Assembly (NCBI RefSeq): GCF_000378225.1
Contig: NZ_KB905145.1
Location: 1-64,000, forward strand
Direction: 5' to 3'
Length of the DNA stretch: 64,000 nucleotides
Source: Methylophilus methylotrophus DSM 46235 = ATCC 53528
GTDB taxonomy: Bacteria; Pseudomonadota; Gammaproteobacteria; Burkholderiales; Methylophilaceae
The notes under the pieces are model-generated. The model ran no database searches. It saw only the letters and a program-made list of their open reading frames with translations, and had not been told where the DNA came from. Below, piece after piece: positions 1 through 9,474 of this stretch (position 1 is its first letter; each line of letters starts with the position of its first letter). The translations under genes were made by a program, and so were the position numbers.

Positions 1-19
1 CTCATGGGTTTTCGGGCCC

Positions 20-240
20 CTATCTGCCGCGCCGAGTAGCGCAGTCGGCGTGGGAGGTGTCGGCCAGCGGCTGTCCGAGATCCGCGGTGGCTTGCGCAGT
101 GTGCAAGCCACTAGGGCGAGTTTCGTTGGCCGCCCACGCTGACGAGCAACGCAGGAAACAAGCGGAAGTTAGGGTGCACTTTCTTTTGGTTACTTTATCT
201 TTGGGCAAGCAAAGAAAAGTAACTCGCTGAAAAAGCGAAA
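20..240. repeat. dispersed betaproteobacterial repeat fragment with large hairpin
   Basis: Non-coding sequence downstream of hemW. It includes an imperfect stem-loop at 189-223 (arms GTTACTTTATCTTTG and CAAAGAAAAGTAAC with a one-base bulge and a six-base loop). Read on the minus strand it gives a 77-codon open frame without recognisable domain. From memory, closely similar translated strings turn up repeatedly in Methylophilaceae and other Proteobacteria as spurious proteins, so I call a dispersed repeat rather than a gene. Its left boundary may lie outside the window. Confidence 0.45.
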
Positions 241-273
241 AACAACCTTTCAAACTATTACTACCACTAAAAG

Positions 274-1482
274 TTACGGCAAAAACATCCCCAATAACTC
301 ATTCAAAAACCGCTGCCCTTTCAATGTCGGTGCAATCACCCCACTCCCCTGCACCAACAAACCCTGCGCTTGCGCCTCCTGCAAGGTCGACTGAATGGTC
401 CTTAATGGTAATCCCGTCCGTTGCTGAAACAATCCTGCCTCAACGCCATCCACCAATCGCAACGCATTCATCATAAATTCAAACGCCAGGTCCTCACGCC
501 CGATCTGCCATTCACTGTCTACCACTTGTCCTTGCTGAATAGCTTCAAGATATCGCTTAGGATGCTTATGCCGACTCTGACGGATAATCCTGTCGTGAAA
601 ACTCAGCTTGGAATGCGCACCTGCTCCTATGCCCAGGTAATCGCCAAACGTCCAGTAATTGATGTTATGCTGGCACTGCTGACCTGGCTGGGCAAAAGCT
701 GAGGTTTCGTAATGGTGGTAACCATTCGCAGCGAGTATCTTTTCAATTTCTTCCTGCATCGTTGCGCTGGTATCGTCGTCAGGCAAGCTCGGCGGCGTTC
801 GGTGGAACGGGGTGTTGGGTTCCAGCGTCAGGTGGTAGAACGACAGATGCGCGGGTTTGATCTGGCAGGCGGTTTCAGCATCCTGCAATGCATCCTCCAG
901 ACTTTGCTCTGGCAAGGCATACATCACATCCAGGTTCACTTTTTCAAAGGTATTTAACGCCAGCTCGGCGGCGGCTAGAGCTTGTTCGCGGTCATGGATA
1001 CGGCCCAGGGCTTTCAAATATTGTGGCTGAAAACTTTGTATGCCTAAAGAAACGCGGTTCACACCGGCATCACGGTAACCCTTGAAATTGGCGATATCCA
1101 CTGTGCCAGGGTTGGCTTCCAGAGTGACTTCGGCGCCGTACTCCAGCGGCGTCAACATACGCACATGGCTCAGGATTTTATCAATCGATTCGGCAGAAAA
1201 AATGCTGGGCGTGCCGCCGCCAAAAAACACGCTGCGGATTTTGCGGCCCCACACCAATGGCGTGGCCTGCTCAAGGTCGGCAATCAGCGCATCGACATAA
1301 GCAGCTTCCGGAATTTCTTGCCGCGCTTCGTGGGAGTTGAAATCGCAGTACGGACATTTGCGCACGCACCAGGGAATATGGATATACAGCGAAAGCGGCG
1401 GCGGGTTGGTCAGGCCGCTCAGCGTGACGTCGCCTTGCAAGGGCGCGTCACTTAAACTATTGGCAGGATAAATCGGGATCAT
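274..1482 (-). CDS. hemW: radical SAM haem chaperone HemW
   Basis: A 402-residue protein of the HemW/HemN-like family, a cytoplasmic radical SAM protein thought to insert haem into target proteins rather than to oxidise coproporphyrinogen. The iron-sulphur motif CxxxCxxC is at Cys39, Cys43 and Cys46 (CVRKCPYC), lacking the extra cysteine arrangement of true HemN. A glycine-rich GGGTPS SAM-binding segment follows near residue 90, and the family-typical HNINYW is in the middle. Length matches HemW (about 380-400), although the first 30 residues before the barrel are slightly long, so a later start is possible. In many relatives hemW follows rdgB; here rdgB is about 8 kb away on the same strand. 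Confidence 0.93.
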   Translation of the reverse strand: MIPIYPANSLSDAPLQGDVTLSGLTNPPPLSLYIHIPWCVRKCPYCDFNSHEARQEIPEAAYVDALIADLEQATPLVWGRKIRSVFFGGGTPSIFSAESIDKILSHVRMLTPLEYGAEVTLEANPGTVDIANFKGYRDAGVNRVSLGIQSFQPQYLKALGRIHDREQALAAAELALNTFEKVNLDVMYALPEQSLEDALQDAETACQIKPAHLSFYHLTLEPNTPFHRTPPSLPDDDTSATMQEEIEKILAANGYHHYETSAFAQPGQQCQHNINYWTFGDYLGIGAGAHSKLSFHDRIIRQSRHKHPKRYLEAIQQGQVVDSEWQIGREDLAFEFMMNALRLVDGVEAGLFQQRTGLPLRTIQSTLQEAQAQGLLVQGSGVIAPTLKGQRFLNELLGMFLP

Positions 1483-1519
1483 GCGCGTATTTTAACCTGT
1501 ATCCATCAACCCGCTGGAC

Positions 1520-4033
1520 TTAAACGCTTTGCAACAAGGATCTCGGCGGCTGGTTAAACTGGTTGCGCGCCACCAGCCAGGCCGACAATGGCACCAGCAC
1601 TATCGTTGCCAGCAAAGCCTGCACACTTAACCAGGCGTTGAACTGGTATTCCATGTCCAATACCAGCGTTGCCAGGTAGTAAGCGGCGACATTGGTGAAA
1701 ATATTGGCGACGATACTGGCCAGTATGCCTATGCAGGAGAACTCCACCAGCATGGCCAGTACCACCTGTTTTCTCGAAGCGCCCAGCACCCGCATCAAGG
1801 TGCTTTCGCGCACGCGCTCTTCGCGGGTCGCCATCAGCGCGGCATACAACACGGCAAGGCCAGCCAACAAACTGAATCCGAACACGAACTCGATCGCATA
1901 ACTCATTTTGCTGAGCAAGCTTTGTAGTTGCTCCATCACCGCGGAAACATTGATGATGGTCAGATTGGGGAATTTCCTGACCAGCTGGTTCAGCGCTTCT
2001 TCTTTACCCGCAGGCAGGTGGAAACTGGTGAGGTAGTTGGCGGCATAGTTATCCAGCACTTTCGGCGGCGTTACCGCGAAAAAGTTAACGTGCATGCTGT
2101 TCCACTCCACCTTGCGCAAGCTGGTGATGGTGAGGTCAAGCTGGGTGCCGGCCACATCATAAGTCAGTTTATCGCCCAGCTTTAGATTGAGCGTTTCTGC
2201 CAGACCCTGCTCTAAAGACAATAGCTGTTTGCCGGCATCTTCAGCCTTCCACCACTGCCCTGCTACCAATTCATTATCGGCCTGCATTTGCGCTGCCCAC
2301 GATAAATTGAATTCACGCTCGGCCAGCCGCTTGGCGCGGTCATCTTTGTATTGCTCAATATTCAGGGGCTTGCCGTTCACCGAGATCAGCCTTGCGCGCA
2401 CCATGGGGAAAATATCGGCATGCTGGATAGCATGAGAAGTTAATAATGCATTGATGCCGGGAATCTGGTCAGCCTGGATATTGATGACAAAGCGGTTAGG
2501 CGCATGTGCCGGTAGCGAGGTTTGCCAGTTTTTTAGCAGGTCGTTACGCACAAACGCCAGCAGCAATATCGCCATCAGGCCCATGCTCAAGCCGACCACT
2601 TGGGCGATGGTCAATATCGGGCGGCGTCTTAAGCCCATCAAACCCAGCTTAACAACGCCAAAATTTTGCACACTGAACGATTGCACGACGCGCATCCCGG
2701 CATAAGCCAGAAAACCTGCCACTACTACCAAAGCCACCAATGCAGCGAATACAATCCCGGCCAGCTTGATATCCCCGGCATGCCAGAACACCAATCCTGC
2801 CAATACCAGCAATGCAGGTAGAAACACAATGCCATTGCTGCGCACATTACCTTCCAGATCCTGGCGCAAAATACGTAAGGCTGGCACCGCACGCAAACGC
2901 ATTAGTTGCGGCCACACCACGGTGAGCAAGGTGGCGAATCCGGTCACTAATCCCAACAAAACCGGCATCCAGCCAGGGGCAGGCAAGGTTTCCAGAAACA
3001 GGCGGCCAGCGAGAATCGCCAAGCCATATTGCGCGGCAAAGCCCAGTACACAACCAATCACACTACCCACCAAGGCCAGCAACAAAGTCTGGTAAAGCAG
3101 AATCTGCGTGATCAGTTTCTTGGTTGCGCCAAAACAGCGCATCAAGGCATAGGCATCCAGACTTTTTTGCACATAGGGGATACTCGCCAGCAACATCGCC
3201 ACCATGGCCAGAATCACACCTACCATAGAGGCAATGCCGAGGAATTGTTGCGCTTTGTTCAGCGCATTGCGCATTTCAGGGCGGGCGCTGCGGATATCGT
3301 CTACGCGCTCACCACGAGCCAATTGCGGCTTAAGCCATTCGGCATAACCTTCCATCGCCTGGTTTGCAGCGACGCCATCATTTGTACTCGCCACCAGCAA
3401 CTGGTATTTCACACGGCTACCAAATTGCACCAAACCGGTAGCTTCCACATCAGTACTATTCATCAGCAGCCGTGGCGCGATACTGAACATATCGCCGCCA
3501 CGGGAAGGCTCTTGCAGCAAAAATGCCGCTACCTTGAACTGGCTTTCACCGACGCTCACCTCGTCGCCTATTTTCAATGCGAGTTTTTGCGCAAGTCTCG
3601 GCTCCATCCATACCGTTCCGCGCGCAGGGATATCTACTGAAGATGACTCTTTTGCTGTGGTTGCTGACTGCTTGCTGATGGTCAAATGACCTCTTAATGG
3701 AAAACCAGCTTCCACCGCCTTGATCTCCGCCAGCTCACTACTCTCGCCTTTGAGCACCATGCTGGAAAACTCCAGCGCCTGCGTGGTCTGGTATTGGCGC
3801 TTTCGTGCTTCCGCCAGATAAGCGGCGGGGATAGCATGATCTGAATTCACCACCAGATCCGCCCCCAGCAACACATTGCCCTGGGTTTGCATGCTGGACT
3901 TGATACGGTCAGTAAAAAAACTGACGGAGGTGGTCGCCGTCACCGCCAAAATCAGGGCAAACAGCAATACACGTATTTCACCTGATGACCACAGGCTACG
4001 GCACTGGCGCCAGGCAATGGATAACGCCAGCAT
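1520..4033 (-). CDS. FtsX-family ABC transporter permease (YbbP-like)
   Basis: An 837-residue inner-membrane protein with an N-terminal membrane helix, a large periplasmic domain, and two FtsX-type four-helix blocks (roughly residues 260-460 and 690-830), the architecture of YbbP. The start overlaps the stop of the upstream ATPase gene by one base (TAATG), so the two are translationally coupled. In the family these exporters or mechanotransmission complexes act on lipids or lipoproteins; the substrate of YbbAP is not settled. The partnership with ybbA and divergent tesA is the same as in E. coli, which supports orthology. Confidence 0.88.
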   Translation of the reverse strand: MLALSIAWRQCRSLWSSGEIRVLLFALILAVTATTSVSFFTDRIKSSMQTQGNVLLGADLVVNSDHAIPAAYLAEARKRQYQTTQALEFSSMVLKGESSELAEIKAVEAGFPLRGHLTISKQSATTAKESSSVDIPARGTVWMEPRLAQKLALKIGDEVSVGESQFKVAAFLLQEPSRGGDMFSIAPRLLMNSTDVEATGLVQFGSRVKYQLLVASTNDGVAANQAMEGYAEWLKPQLARGERVDDIRSARPEMRNALNKAQQFLGIASMVGVILAMVAMLLASIPYVQKSLDAYALMRCFGATKKLITQILLYQTLLLALVGSVIGCVLGFAAQYGLAILAGRLFLETLPAPGWMPVLLGLVTGFATLLTVVWPQLMRLRAVPALRILRQDLEGNVRSNGIVFLPALLVLAGLVFWHAGDIKLAGIVFAALVALVVVAGFLAYAGMRVVQSFSVQNFGVVKLGLMGLRRRPILTIAQVVGLSMGLMAILLLAFVRNDLLKNWQTSLPAHAPNRFVINIQADQIPGINALLTSHAIQHADIFPMVRARLISVNGKPLNIEQYKDDRAKRLAEREFNLSWAAQMQADNELVAGQWWKAEDAGKQLLSLEQGLAETLNLKLGDKLTYDVAGTQLDLTITSLRKVEWNSMHVNFFAVTPPKVLDNYAANYLTSFHLPAGKEEALNQLVRKFPNLTIINVSAVMEQLQSLLSKMSYAIEFVFGFSLLAGLAVLYAALMATREERVRESTLMRVLGASRKQVVLAMLVEFSCIGILASIVANIFTNVAAYYLATLVLDMEYQFNAWLSVQALLATIVLVPLSAWLVARNQFNQPPRSLLQSV

Positions 4034-4752
4034 TAATGCACTCCCGAACTATCGGCCACAGGACGTTCATTGAGCACGATTTCCTTCAACTGGCCGTTCT
4101 GCAAATTCAGCACGCGCTGGCAACGCCGCGCCAGGTTCATATCATGTGTGACCAGCACCAGCGTAGTGCCGCTCTGCGCATTTAAATCAAACAACAATTT
4201 AATGATCGCCTCGCCAGTCGCCACATCCAGGTTACCAGTCGGCTCATCGGCAAATAAAATCGAAGGCTTGGCGGCAAATGCCCGGGCGATCGCCACCCGC
4301 TGCTGCTCACCGCCCGATAACTGCTTTGGGTAATGCGTGGCGCGCGAGGCAAGCCCTACACTCTCTAGCGCTGCGATCGCAATCGCCTGTGCATCACGCT
4401 GGCCCGCCAGCTGCATAGGCAGCATTACATTTTCCAAAGCGGTCAGCGAACCCAGCAACTGGAAGGATTGAAACACAAAGCCCATATGCTCGGCACGCAC
4501 AGCCGCACGGCCATCTTCATCCATCTGGCCAATCTCTTGACCGGCAATCACCACTTTTCCACTACTCGCGATATCCAAGCCTGCCAGCAACCCCAACAAG
4601 GTAGATTTACCTGAACCGGAACTCCCAATGATCGCCAGCCTCTCACCCTTGGGTACGGCAAGATTCAAATTGGTCAGAATGGGGATCGTTGTATCATTAC
4701 TCACAACGGATTTACTTAAAGACAGCGCTTCAACAGCATAAGGGCTTTGCAT
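4033..4752 (-). CDS. ybbA: ABC transporter ATP-binding protein YbbA
   Basis: A 239-residue ABC ATPase of the LolD/MacB-type subgroup. Visible motifs are Walker A GSSGSGKST near residue 42, the signature LSGGEQQRVAIARA near 145, Walker B ILFADEP with the D-loop TGNLD, and the switch histidine in VTHD. It pairs with the FtsX-type permease immediately downstream. Its start codon lies two bases from the divergent tesA start, so the promoters of both genes must sit inside the neighbouring coding sequences or the true start lies further in. Confidence 0.92.
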   Translation of the reverse strand: MQSPYAVEALSLSKSVVSNDTTIPILTNLNLAVPKGERLAIIGSSGSGKSTLLGLLAGLDIASSGKVVIAGQEIGQMDEDGRAAVRAEHMGFVFQSFQLLGSLTALENVMLPMQLAGQRDAQAIAIAALESVGLASRATHYPKQLSGGEQQRVAIARAFAAKPSILFADEPTGNLDVATGEAIIKLLFDLNAQSGTTLVLVTHDMNLARRCQRVLNLQNGQLKEIVLNERPVADSSGVH

Positions 4753-4754
4753 TA

Positions 4755-5396
4755 ATGATGTTCCGATTTTTAAAAATATTGATCGTGTTACCTGGTTTAT
4801 TGTTTACTCACTTAGTTATGGCAGATAACGCACCCAAACAAACGATACTGGTATTTGGAGACAGCTTATCCGCCGCCTATGGCATCCCAAAAGAGCAAGG
4901 CTGGGTAAATCTCGTCGCACAACGTTTAAAAGACAACCAATTTCCTTACGAAGTTGCCAACGCCAGTGTCAGCGGTGAAACCACCGCCGGCGGACTCAGC
5001 CGATTACCTGCGGCACTCCAGCAGTTTAAACCCAGTATCGTCGTGATAGAACTAGGCGCAAACGACGGCCTGCGCGGCTTACCGCTGGATGCGATGAAGA
5101 ATAATTTGGAAAAAATGATTCAGGCCAGCAAGCAGATCAAAGCGCAGGTGGTTTTATTAGGCATGTTTATTCCACCGAATTACGGCCCGAAATACACCAA
5201 TGGTTTTAAGGCGGTTTACCTGGATTTGTCAGAAAAATACAAAACGCCGTTTATCCCGTTTTTCCTGGATGGTATTAGTGGGCATAGTGATCTGGTGATT
5301 GAGGATGGGTTGCATCCAAATGTGACTGCACAGCCTAAGATCTTAGAGAATGTTTGGCCTACCTTGAAGCCATTACTGACAGGTTATACAAAATAG
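4755..5396 (+). CDS. tesA: SGNH/GDSL arylesterase or thioesterase TesA
   Basis: A 213-residue periplasmic esterase, counting from the ATG at 4755 (an adjacent ATG at 4758 is equally possible). I prefer these to the in-frame ATG at 4689 because they directly precede a signal peptide (MFRFLKILIVLPGLLFTHLVMA, cleaved before DNAP). The SGNH blocks are complete: FGDSLSAAYG with the nucleophile Ser, the GETTAGG oxyanion Gly, GANDGLRG Asn, and DGLHPN with the catalytic Asp and His. The family hydrolyses acyl-CoA, lysophospholipid and aryl esters. It is divergent from ybbA, as in E. coli. Confidence 0.92.
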   Translation: MMFRFLKILIVLPGLLFTHLVMADNAPKQTILVFGDSLSAAYGIPKEQGWVNLVAQRLKDNQFPYEVANASVSGETTAGGLSRLPAALQQFKPSIVVIELGANDGLRGLPLDAMKNNLEKMIQASKQIKAQVVLLGMFIPPNYGPKYTNGFKAVYLDLSEKYKTPFIPFFLDGISGHSDLVIEDGLHPNVTAQPKILENVWPTLKPLLTGYTK

Positions 5397-5464
5397 TCCA
5401 TTAATGGGTACCTATGCATCACTGGGTCTCCGTTGAATGCCTAAGAATGTCGCTTTCGAAATCG

Positions 5465-6547
5465 CTACTCACTCTCTGCTGCATCCTCTGTGGGTTCAGG
5501 TACAACTAGATCAATCCCTTTTCTGATAGCGCGCAGTTTTGTCAGCACTTGGTCTCCATAAGGCGTGAGCGTCCAGAATGCTCTAGAATCTTTAACACTT
5601 CTTGGCTTCTCACTCTTAGAGATAAGGCCCAATGCTATCAGTTGAATTTTAATAGTCTGAAAATCATGCTCAGAGATTTCAAATGTACTTGAGAGTGCAG
5701 TGTGTCCTTTTAGCGATTTATCTAAGCTCCTTTTTGTTCTTGAACGCTCTCTAACTGTGCGATTAAGTCCAGCTAAAACTTGACTATCTGAAGCTTCATT
5801 AAGCATCAAAGGCCCAATATCATAGAAAATCTCATTCCATGTAATGTTTATTTCGTAATCCCATCCCCAGCTATCTCTATTAGAGTCTCGTGTGTCAAAT
5901 TTGAAATCAATTGAAACAGTATCATTCTCTTGTGCGAGTTGCTCACTACCTTGAGGTCCAGTAAGCCGTGCCTTTTGTAGTTGTGATTGAAGATCCTCAA
6001 TAGTTTTCTTAAGCTTAAGAATCTCAATAGCAGCGACTGAATCTATAGCTTGATTTGCTCTTATCCAACCTGTAGTTGGTGTAGTTTTGATCAAGCGTAC
6101 CAGACTTCGGCTTACAACAGAGCCTAGTTCCGATGGACTAGTCCAAAACTTACACATTTTCTTTTGTACTAAATCACGTAATTCCAGCAGTTTTTTCTTA
6201 CCTTCATCAGTTTGCTCGCAACGAGCAACTGACAGTTGTGCAGGATCCTTGTGAAGAAAACCTATTATTGGCTTACCAATTTCCAGAGCATATCGGTACT
6301 CCATTTCCGTATAACTTAGACCCGACGATCCAATAGATCCATAACGTCCGCCAGAGATAAGAAGATAATAATCACACTCAGAAATTACTTTTTGGATCAA
6401 CGTCCATTGGTCCTCATCAGCAGCCGGGAATAATTCCATACCTGAAGGAATGCAATCAAGCTCAAGTAATGCATGCATTACTTCTTGCCTCTCTTCACGA
6501 AGATCCTCATAGGTTGAACTTACAAAGACTTGATATCGTTTGTCCAA
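5465..6547 (-). CDS. DUF4062 domain protein, putative defence sensor
   Basis: A 360-residue protein. Residues 4 to about 95 match DUF4062: VFVSSTYEDLREER at the start, then MELFPAADEDQW, CDYYLLISGGRYGS and SYTEMEYRYA. DUF4062 is a TIR/SLOG-like Rossmann domain found at the N-terminus of many STAND NTPases and phage-defence proteins. A predicted coiled coil lies at about 170-195 (EILKLKKTIEDLQSQLQ). The C-terminal third (about 215-345) ends in a winged-helix-like segment with TLTPYGDQVL. The gene is visibly AT-richer than recQ and tesA around it. It lies 87 bp downstream of a SLATT gene on the same strand. Function is inferred from domain and partner only. Confidence 0.75.
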   Translation of the reverse strand: MDKRYQVFVSSTYEDLREERQEVMHALLELDCIPSGMELFPAADEDQWTLIQKVISECDYYLLISGGRYGSIGSSGLSYTEMEYRYALEIGKPIIGFLHKDPAQLSVARCEQTDEGKKKLLELRDLVQKKMCKFWTSPSELGSVVSRSLVRLIKTTPTTGWIRANQAIDSVAAIEILKLKKTIEDLQSQLQKARLTGPQGSEQLAQENDTVSIDFKFDTRDSNRDSWGWDYEINITWNEIFYDIGPLMLNEASDSQVLAGLNRTVRERSRTKRSLDKSLKGHTALSSTFEISEHDFQTIKIQLIALGLISKSEKPRSVKDSRAFWTLTPYGDQVLTKLRAIRKGIDLVVPEPTEDAAESE

Positions 6548-6634
6548 AATTTCCCCCTAAGTATTTATTGCTATCTTTGATTCGTTACTATTTTCTCGAT
6601 TTTTTTAGACGTGAACTAATTATTAGTTAATTGA

Positions 6635-7348
6635 TTACTTATCAACCAAAATATCTACACCATTAAAGTATGGAATAATAATTTTTGTCATTCCAATCAT
6701 GTCTGTTATAAAGATAATCTCAAACAAAATCATGATGAGTGGAACTATATAAGCTGAAAAGCGAGAACTGTAAGCGAGAATATAATTCGACATTCTTGGC
6801 AATCCCGTTATGTAGTAATCTCTTGTCATTTCAAGCATTGCCAATCTGTAATCACTGCGAATATGATTTTCAGTATCAGTAACAATATCGGAATATCTTT
6901 CTTGATATTTCGCAAGCTGTGGTTCACCAATTTTGTTATTTGCTTCTCTATCTTTATCTATCTCGCGAATAAGCTCTTTTAATTTATCTCCACACTCAGT
7001 GAGATTTTCTGCTCGCAGCTCATATCTAGCTGTGCCTATTACAACTGAATAAACAAGCACTGCTACAGCAAGAAAAATCACCATCATATTTAAGACACTT
7101 GCTTTAAATGCGAGAGGTATACCTGAGTTTTGCATCAATGGAATAAAAATCAATCCCAAAGATAGTGATGTAGTTGTGAAAAAAGCAAACTTACCTTGAC
7201 TTTGTAATCTGCCAGCAGCGTTATATCGACACTTTGCAGTAGTTCGCATACTCATTTGAAGTTTTTCTGATGCATCTTTTACGGCTCTTTCACGTTCATT
7301 TAACGACAAAAGCCAATACCAACATTGTTTAATCATTTGCTTATCCAT
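6635..7348 (-). CDS. SLATT-domain membrane effector
   Basis: A 237-residue protein with the SLATT layout: an N-terminal helical stretch containing the basic RTTAKCRYNAAGRL segment (residues 35-48), then two close transmembrane helices (about 54-72 and 83-105) and a long cytosolic helical region. A third hydrophobic helix is at about 199-220. SLATT proteins are predicted pore-forming effectors in nucleotide-second-messenger and SLOG-linked conflict systems. It lies between recQ (62 bp upstream) and the DUF4062 gene (downstream), both on the same strand. The AT-rich composition of the pair points to acquisition. The exact SLATT subfamily is not determined. Confidence 0.72.
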   Translation of the reverse strand: MDKQMIKQCWYWLLSLNERERAVKDASEKLQMSMRTTAKCRYNAAGRLQSQGKFAFFTTTSLSLGLIFIPLMQNSGIPLAFKASVLNMMVIFLAVAVLVYSVVIGTARYELRAENLTECGDKLKELIREIDKDREANNKIGEPQLAKYQERYSDIVTDTENHIRSDYRLAMLEMTRDYYITGLPRMSNYILAYSSRFSAYIVPLIMILFEIIFITDMIGMTKIIIPYFNGVDILVDK

Positions 7349-7410
7349 TAATTATTAAATGCTAAATTCAACTAAGCAATTATCTTGTACTGGAATACTA
7401 AATCAAAATT

Positions 7411-9237
7411 TTAAATCATGCTTTCTAACACATCTAAAAACTCATCCCCATATTTCTGCAATTTTGCCTGCCCTATCCCACTGATCTGGCCCATTTCATC
7501 TAAAGTCTGCGGCTTACGATTATGGATTTCCAGCAAGGTACTATCGTGAAAAATCACATACGGTGGTACGCCTTGCTCTCTTGCCAGTTCCAGCCGTTTG
7601 GCTTTCAGCGCTTGCCAGAGTGGATCATCATTCGCCCCTTCAAAGGCTTCTTTGGCGCGGGCGCTGCGTTCGGCTTTACTCATGCGTTTTTCCGGTTCGG
7701 CATCGCGGCGTAGCCAGACTTCTTGTTCGCCTTTTAATACTGGTCTGGCAGCTTCAGTGAGTTTTAGGCCGCCGTAGGCAGCCATGTCTGCTTCCAGTAA
7801 TCCCGCAGCGATGAGTTGGCGATAGACACCGCTCCACTGGTTTTGATTGAGGGTTTTACCTATGCCGAAGGTGCTGACTTTGTCGTGATTAAAGCGCTCG
7901 ACTTGTGCGGTGACTTTGCCGGTGAGTACATCGATTAAATGGCCGACGCCGAATCGTTGGCCGGTGCGGTAGACGCAGGAAAGTGCCATCTGCGCGACCT
8001 GGGTGGCTTGCCAGGTTTCGACCGGATGCAGGCAGTTATCGCACTGCCCGCAGGCGCCGGGATGGCTTTCGCCGAAGTAGCGCAAAATGCTCTGGTGGCG
8101 GCAGGCGGTGGATTCGCAGTAGCCGAGCAAGGCGTCCAGTTTCAGGCGTTCCAGCCGTTTGCGTTCTTCTGAGGCTTCGCCGCTATCGAGCATTTGCCGC
8201 ATGGAGACGACGTCGCCCATGCCGTAGACCATCCAGGCATTGGCTTGCAGGCCATCTCGCCCGGCACGGCCGGTTTCCTGGTAATAGCCTTCCATGCTTT
8301 TTGGCAGATCCAGATGCGCGACAAAGCGCACGTTGGGTTTATCGATGCCCATGCCGAATGCGATGGTTGCCACCATGATGATGCCTTCTTCACGCAGGAA
8401 GCGGCGCTGGTGATGTTCGCGTAATTGCGCGGGCAAACCCGCATGATAGGCTAAGGCAGACCAGCCTTTTTCAGCCAGCCAGGCGGCAGTTTCTTCAACC
8501 TTTTTGCGGGACAGGCAATAGATAATGCCGGCGTCGTTAGGGTGTTCGCGCTCAAGAAATGCCTGCAATTGCTGGCGGGCATTGTTTTTAATGCCGACGT
8601 GGTAGCGGATATTAGGGCGGTCAAAACTGGAGACAAACTGGCGGGCATTTTCCAGGTTTAGCTGGCTGCTGATTTCGGCACGGGTCGGTGCATCTGCAGT
8701 CGCAGTAAGCGCAATACGTGGTACATCGGGAAAGCGGTTGTGCAATATCGTCAGCTGACGATATTCCGGCCGGAAATCATGCCCCCATTGCGAGACACAA
8801 TGCGCTTCATCAATCGCAAACAGGGCCAGGCCGACATGTTGCTGGACTTCATCTAGCAGTGCTAAAAAACTGCCAGCCATCAGGCGCTCGGGCGCTACAT
8901 ACAATAATTTGATTTCGCCACTGACCACCTGGCGCGTGATACGGTTATTGCCTTCTGCACTTAAACTGGAGTTTAAAAAGGCGGCGTTGACACCTAATTG
9001 TTGCAGTGCCTCGACTTGGTCTTGCATCAAGGCAATCAATGGCGAAACGACAATCGCCAGGCCTTCGCGGGCCAATGCGGGAATCTGGTAACACAGAGAT
9101 TTGCCGCCGCCCGTAGGCATCAGCACCAGCGCATCCTGCCCGGCAATCACATGTTCAACGATGGCTTGTTGCTGGTGGCGGAACTGGTTGTAACCAAAGA
9201 CTTCTTGGAGGATTTGTTGTGGTGATGGGCTCGCCAT
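7411..9237 (-). CDS. recQ: ATP-dependent DNA helicase RecQ
   Basis: A 608-residue 3'-5' superfamily 2 helicase of the RecF recombination-repair pathway. All parts of full-length RecQ are visible: a Q-motif region, Walker [12 protein letters not shown], the DEAH box [18 protein letters not shown], motif [12 protein letters not shown], the zinc-binding cysteine cluster (CESTACRH and CGQCDNC), a winged-helix RQC domain, and a C-terminal HRDC domain ending near [14 protein letters not shown]. Length is normal. It lies 13 bp after the small conserved gene upstream, so it probably shares that transcript. Confidence 0.96.
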   Translation of the reverse strand: MASPSPQQILQEVFGYNQFRHQQQAIVEHVIAGQDALVLMPTGGGKSLCYQIPALAREGLAIVVSPLIALMQDQVEALQQLGVNAAFLNSSLSAEGNNRITRQVVSGEIKLLYVAPERLMAGSFLALLDEVQQHVGLALFAIDEAHCVSQWGHDFRPEYRQLTILHNRFPDVPRIALTATADAPTRAEISSQLNLENARQFVSSFDRPNIRYHVGIKNNARQQLQAFLEREHPNDAGIIYCLSRKKVEETAAWLAEKGWSALAYHAGLPAQLREHHQRRFLREEGIIMVATIAFGMGIDKPNVRFVAHLDLPKSMEGYYQETGRAGRDGLQANAWMVYGMGDVVSMRQMLDSGEASEERKRLERLKLDALLGYCESTACRHQSILRYFGESHPGACGQCDNCLHPVETWQATQVAQMALSCVYRTGQRFGVGHLIDVLTGKVTAQVERFNHDKVSTFGIGKTLNQNQWSGVYRQLIAAGLLEADMAAYGGLKLTEAARPVLKGEQEVWLRRDAEPEKRMSKAERSARAKEAFEGANDDPLWQALKAKRLELAREQGVPPYVIFHDSTLLEIHNRKPQTLDEMGQISGIGQAKLQKYGDEFLDVLESMI

Positions 9238-9250
9238 TTAAATAGCAAGC

Positions 9251-9466
9251 CTAGATTTTGTTATATGGATTGATCAGTTGGTCTACGAGTTCGTGTAAGG
9301 CTTTACGCATCTGCTCTTCACTGACTTCCATCAGCAAGCCATCTTCCAGCGCATCTTGTGCAATCTGTTTCAGTTCATCAAAATTTTCGGCCATGACTTT
9401 GACCTTTTCGGTGCAAGAAACCACCGAACCGTCATCGCGTACCCATTTTGGCCATTCGTTACTCAT
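9251..9466 (-). CDS. small conserved betaproteobacterial protein of unknown function
   Basis: A 71-residue soluble acidic protein beginning MSNEWPKWVRDDG. It has a VSCTEKVKVM segment, then a helical acidic part (DELKQIAQDALEDGLLM) and a C-terminal helix ending in NPY. I recall similar small proteins in other Betaproteobacteria next to rdgB or hemW, but no function is known to me. It lies 8 bp after rdgB and 13 bp before recQ in a tightly packed same-strand series, which supports it being translated. Confidence 0.72.
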   Translation of the reverse strand: MSNEWPKWVRDDGSVVSCTEKVKVMAENFDELKQIAQDALEDGLLMEVSEEQMRKALHELVDQLINPYNKI

Positions 9467-9474
9467 CTACTTAT

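Noticed and set aside
20-253. A 77-codon open frame on the minus strand
   Set aside because: It overlies a hairpin-bearing repeat-like sequence, has no ribosome-binding site that I could support, and resembles recurrent spurious translations.
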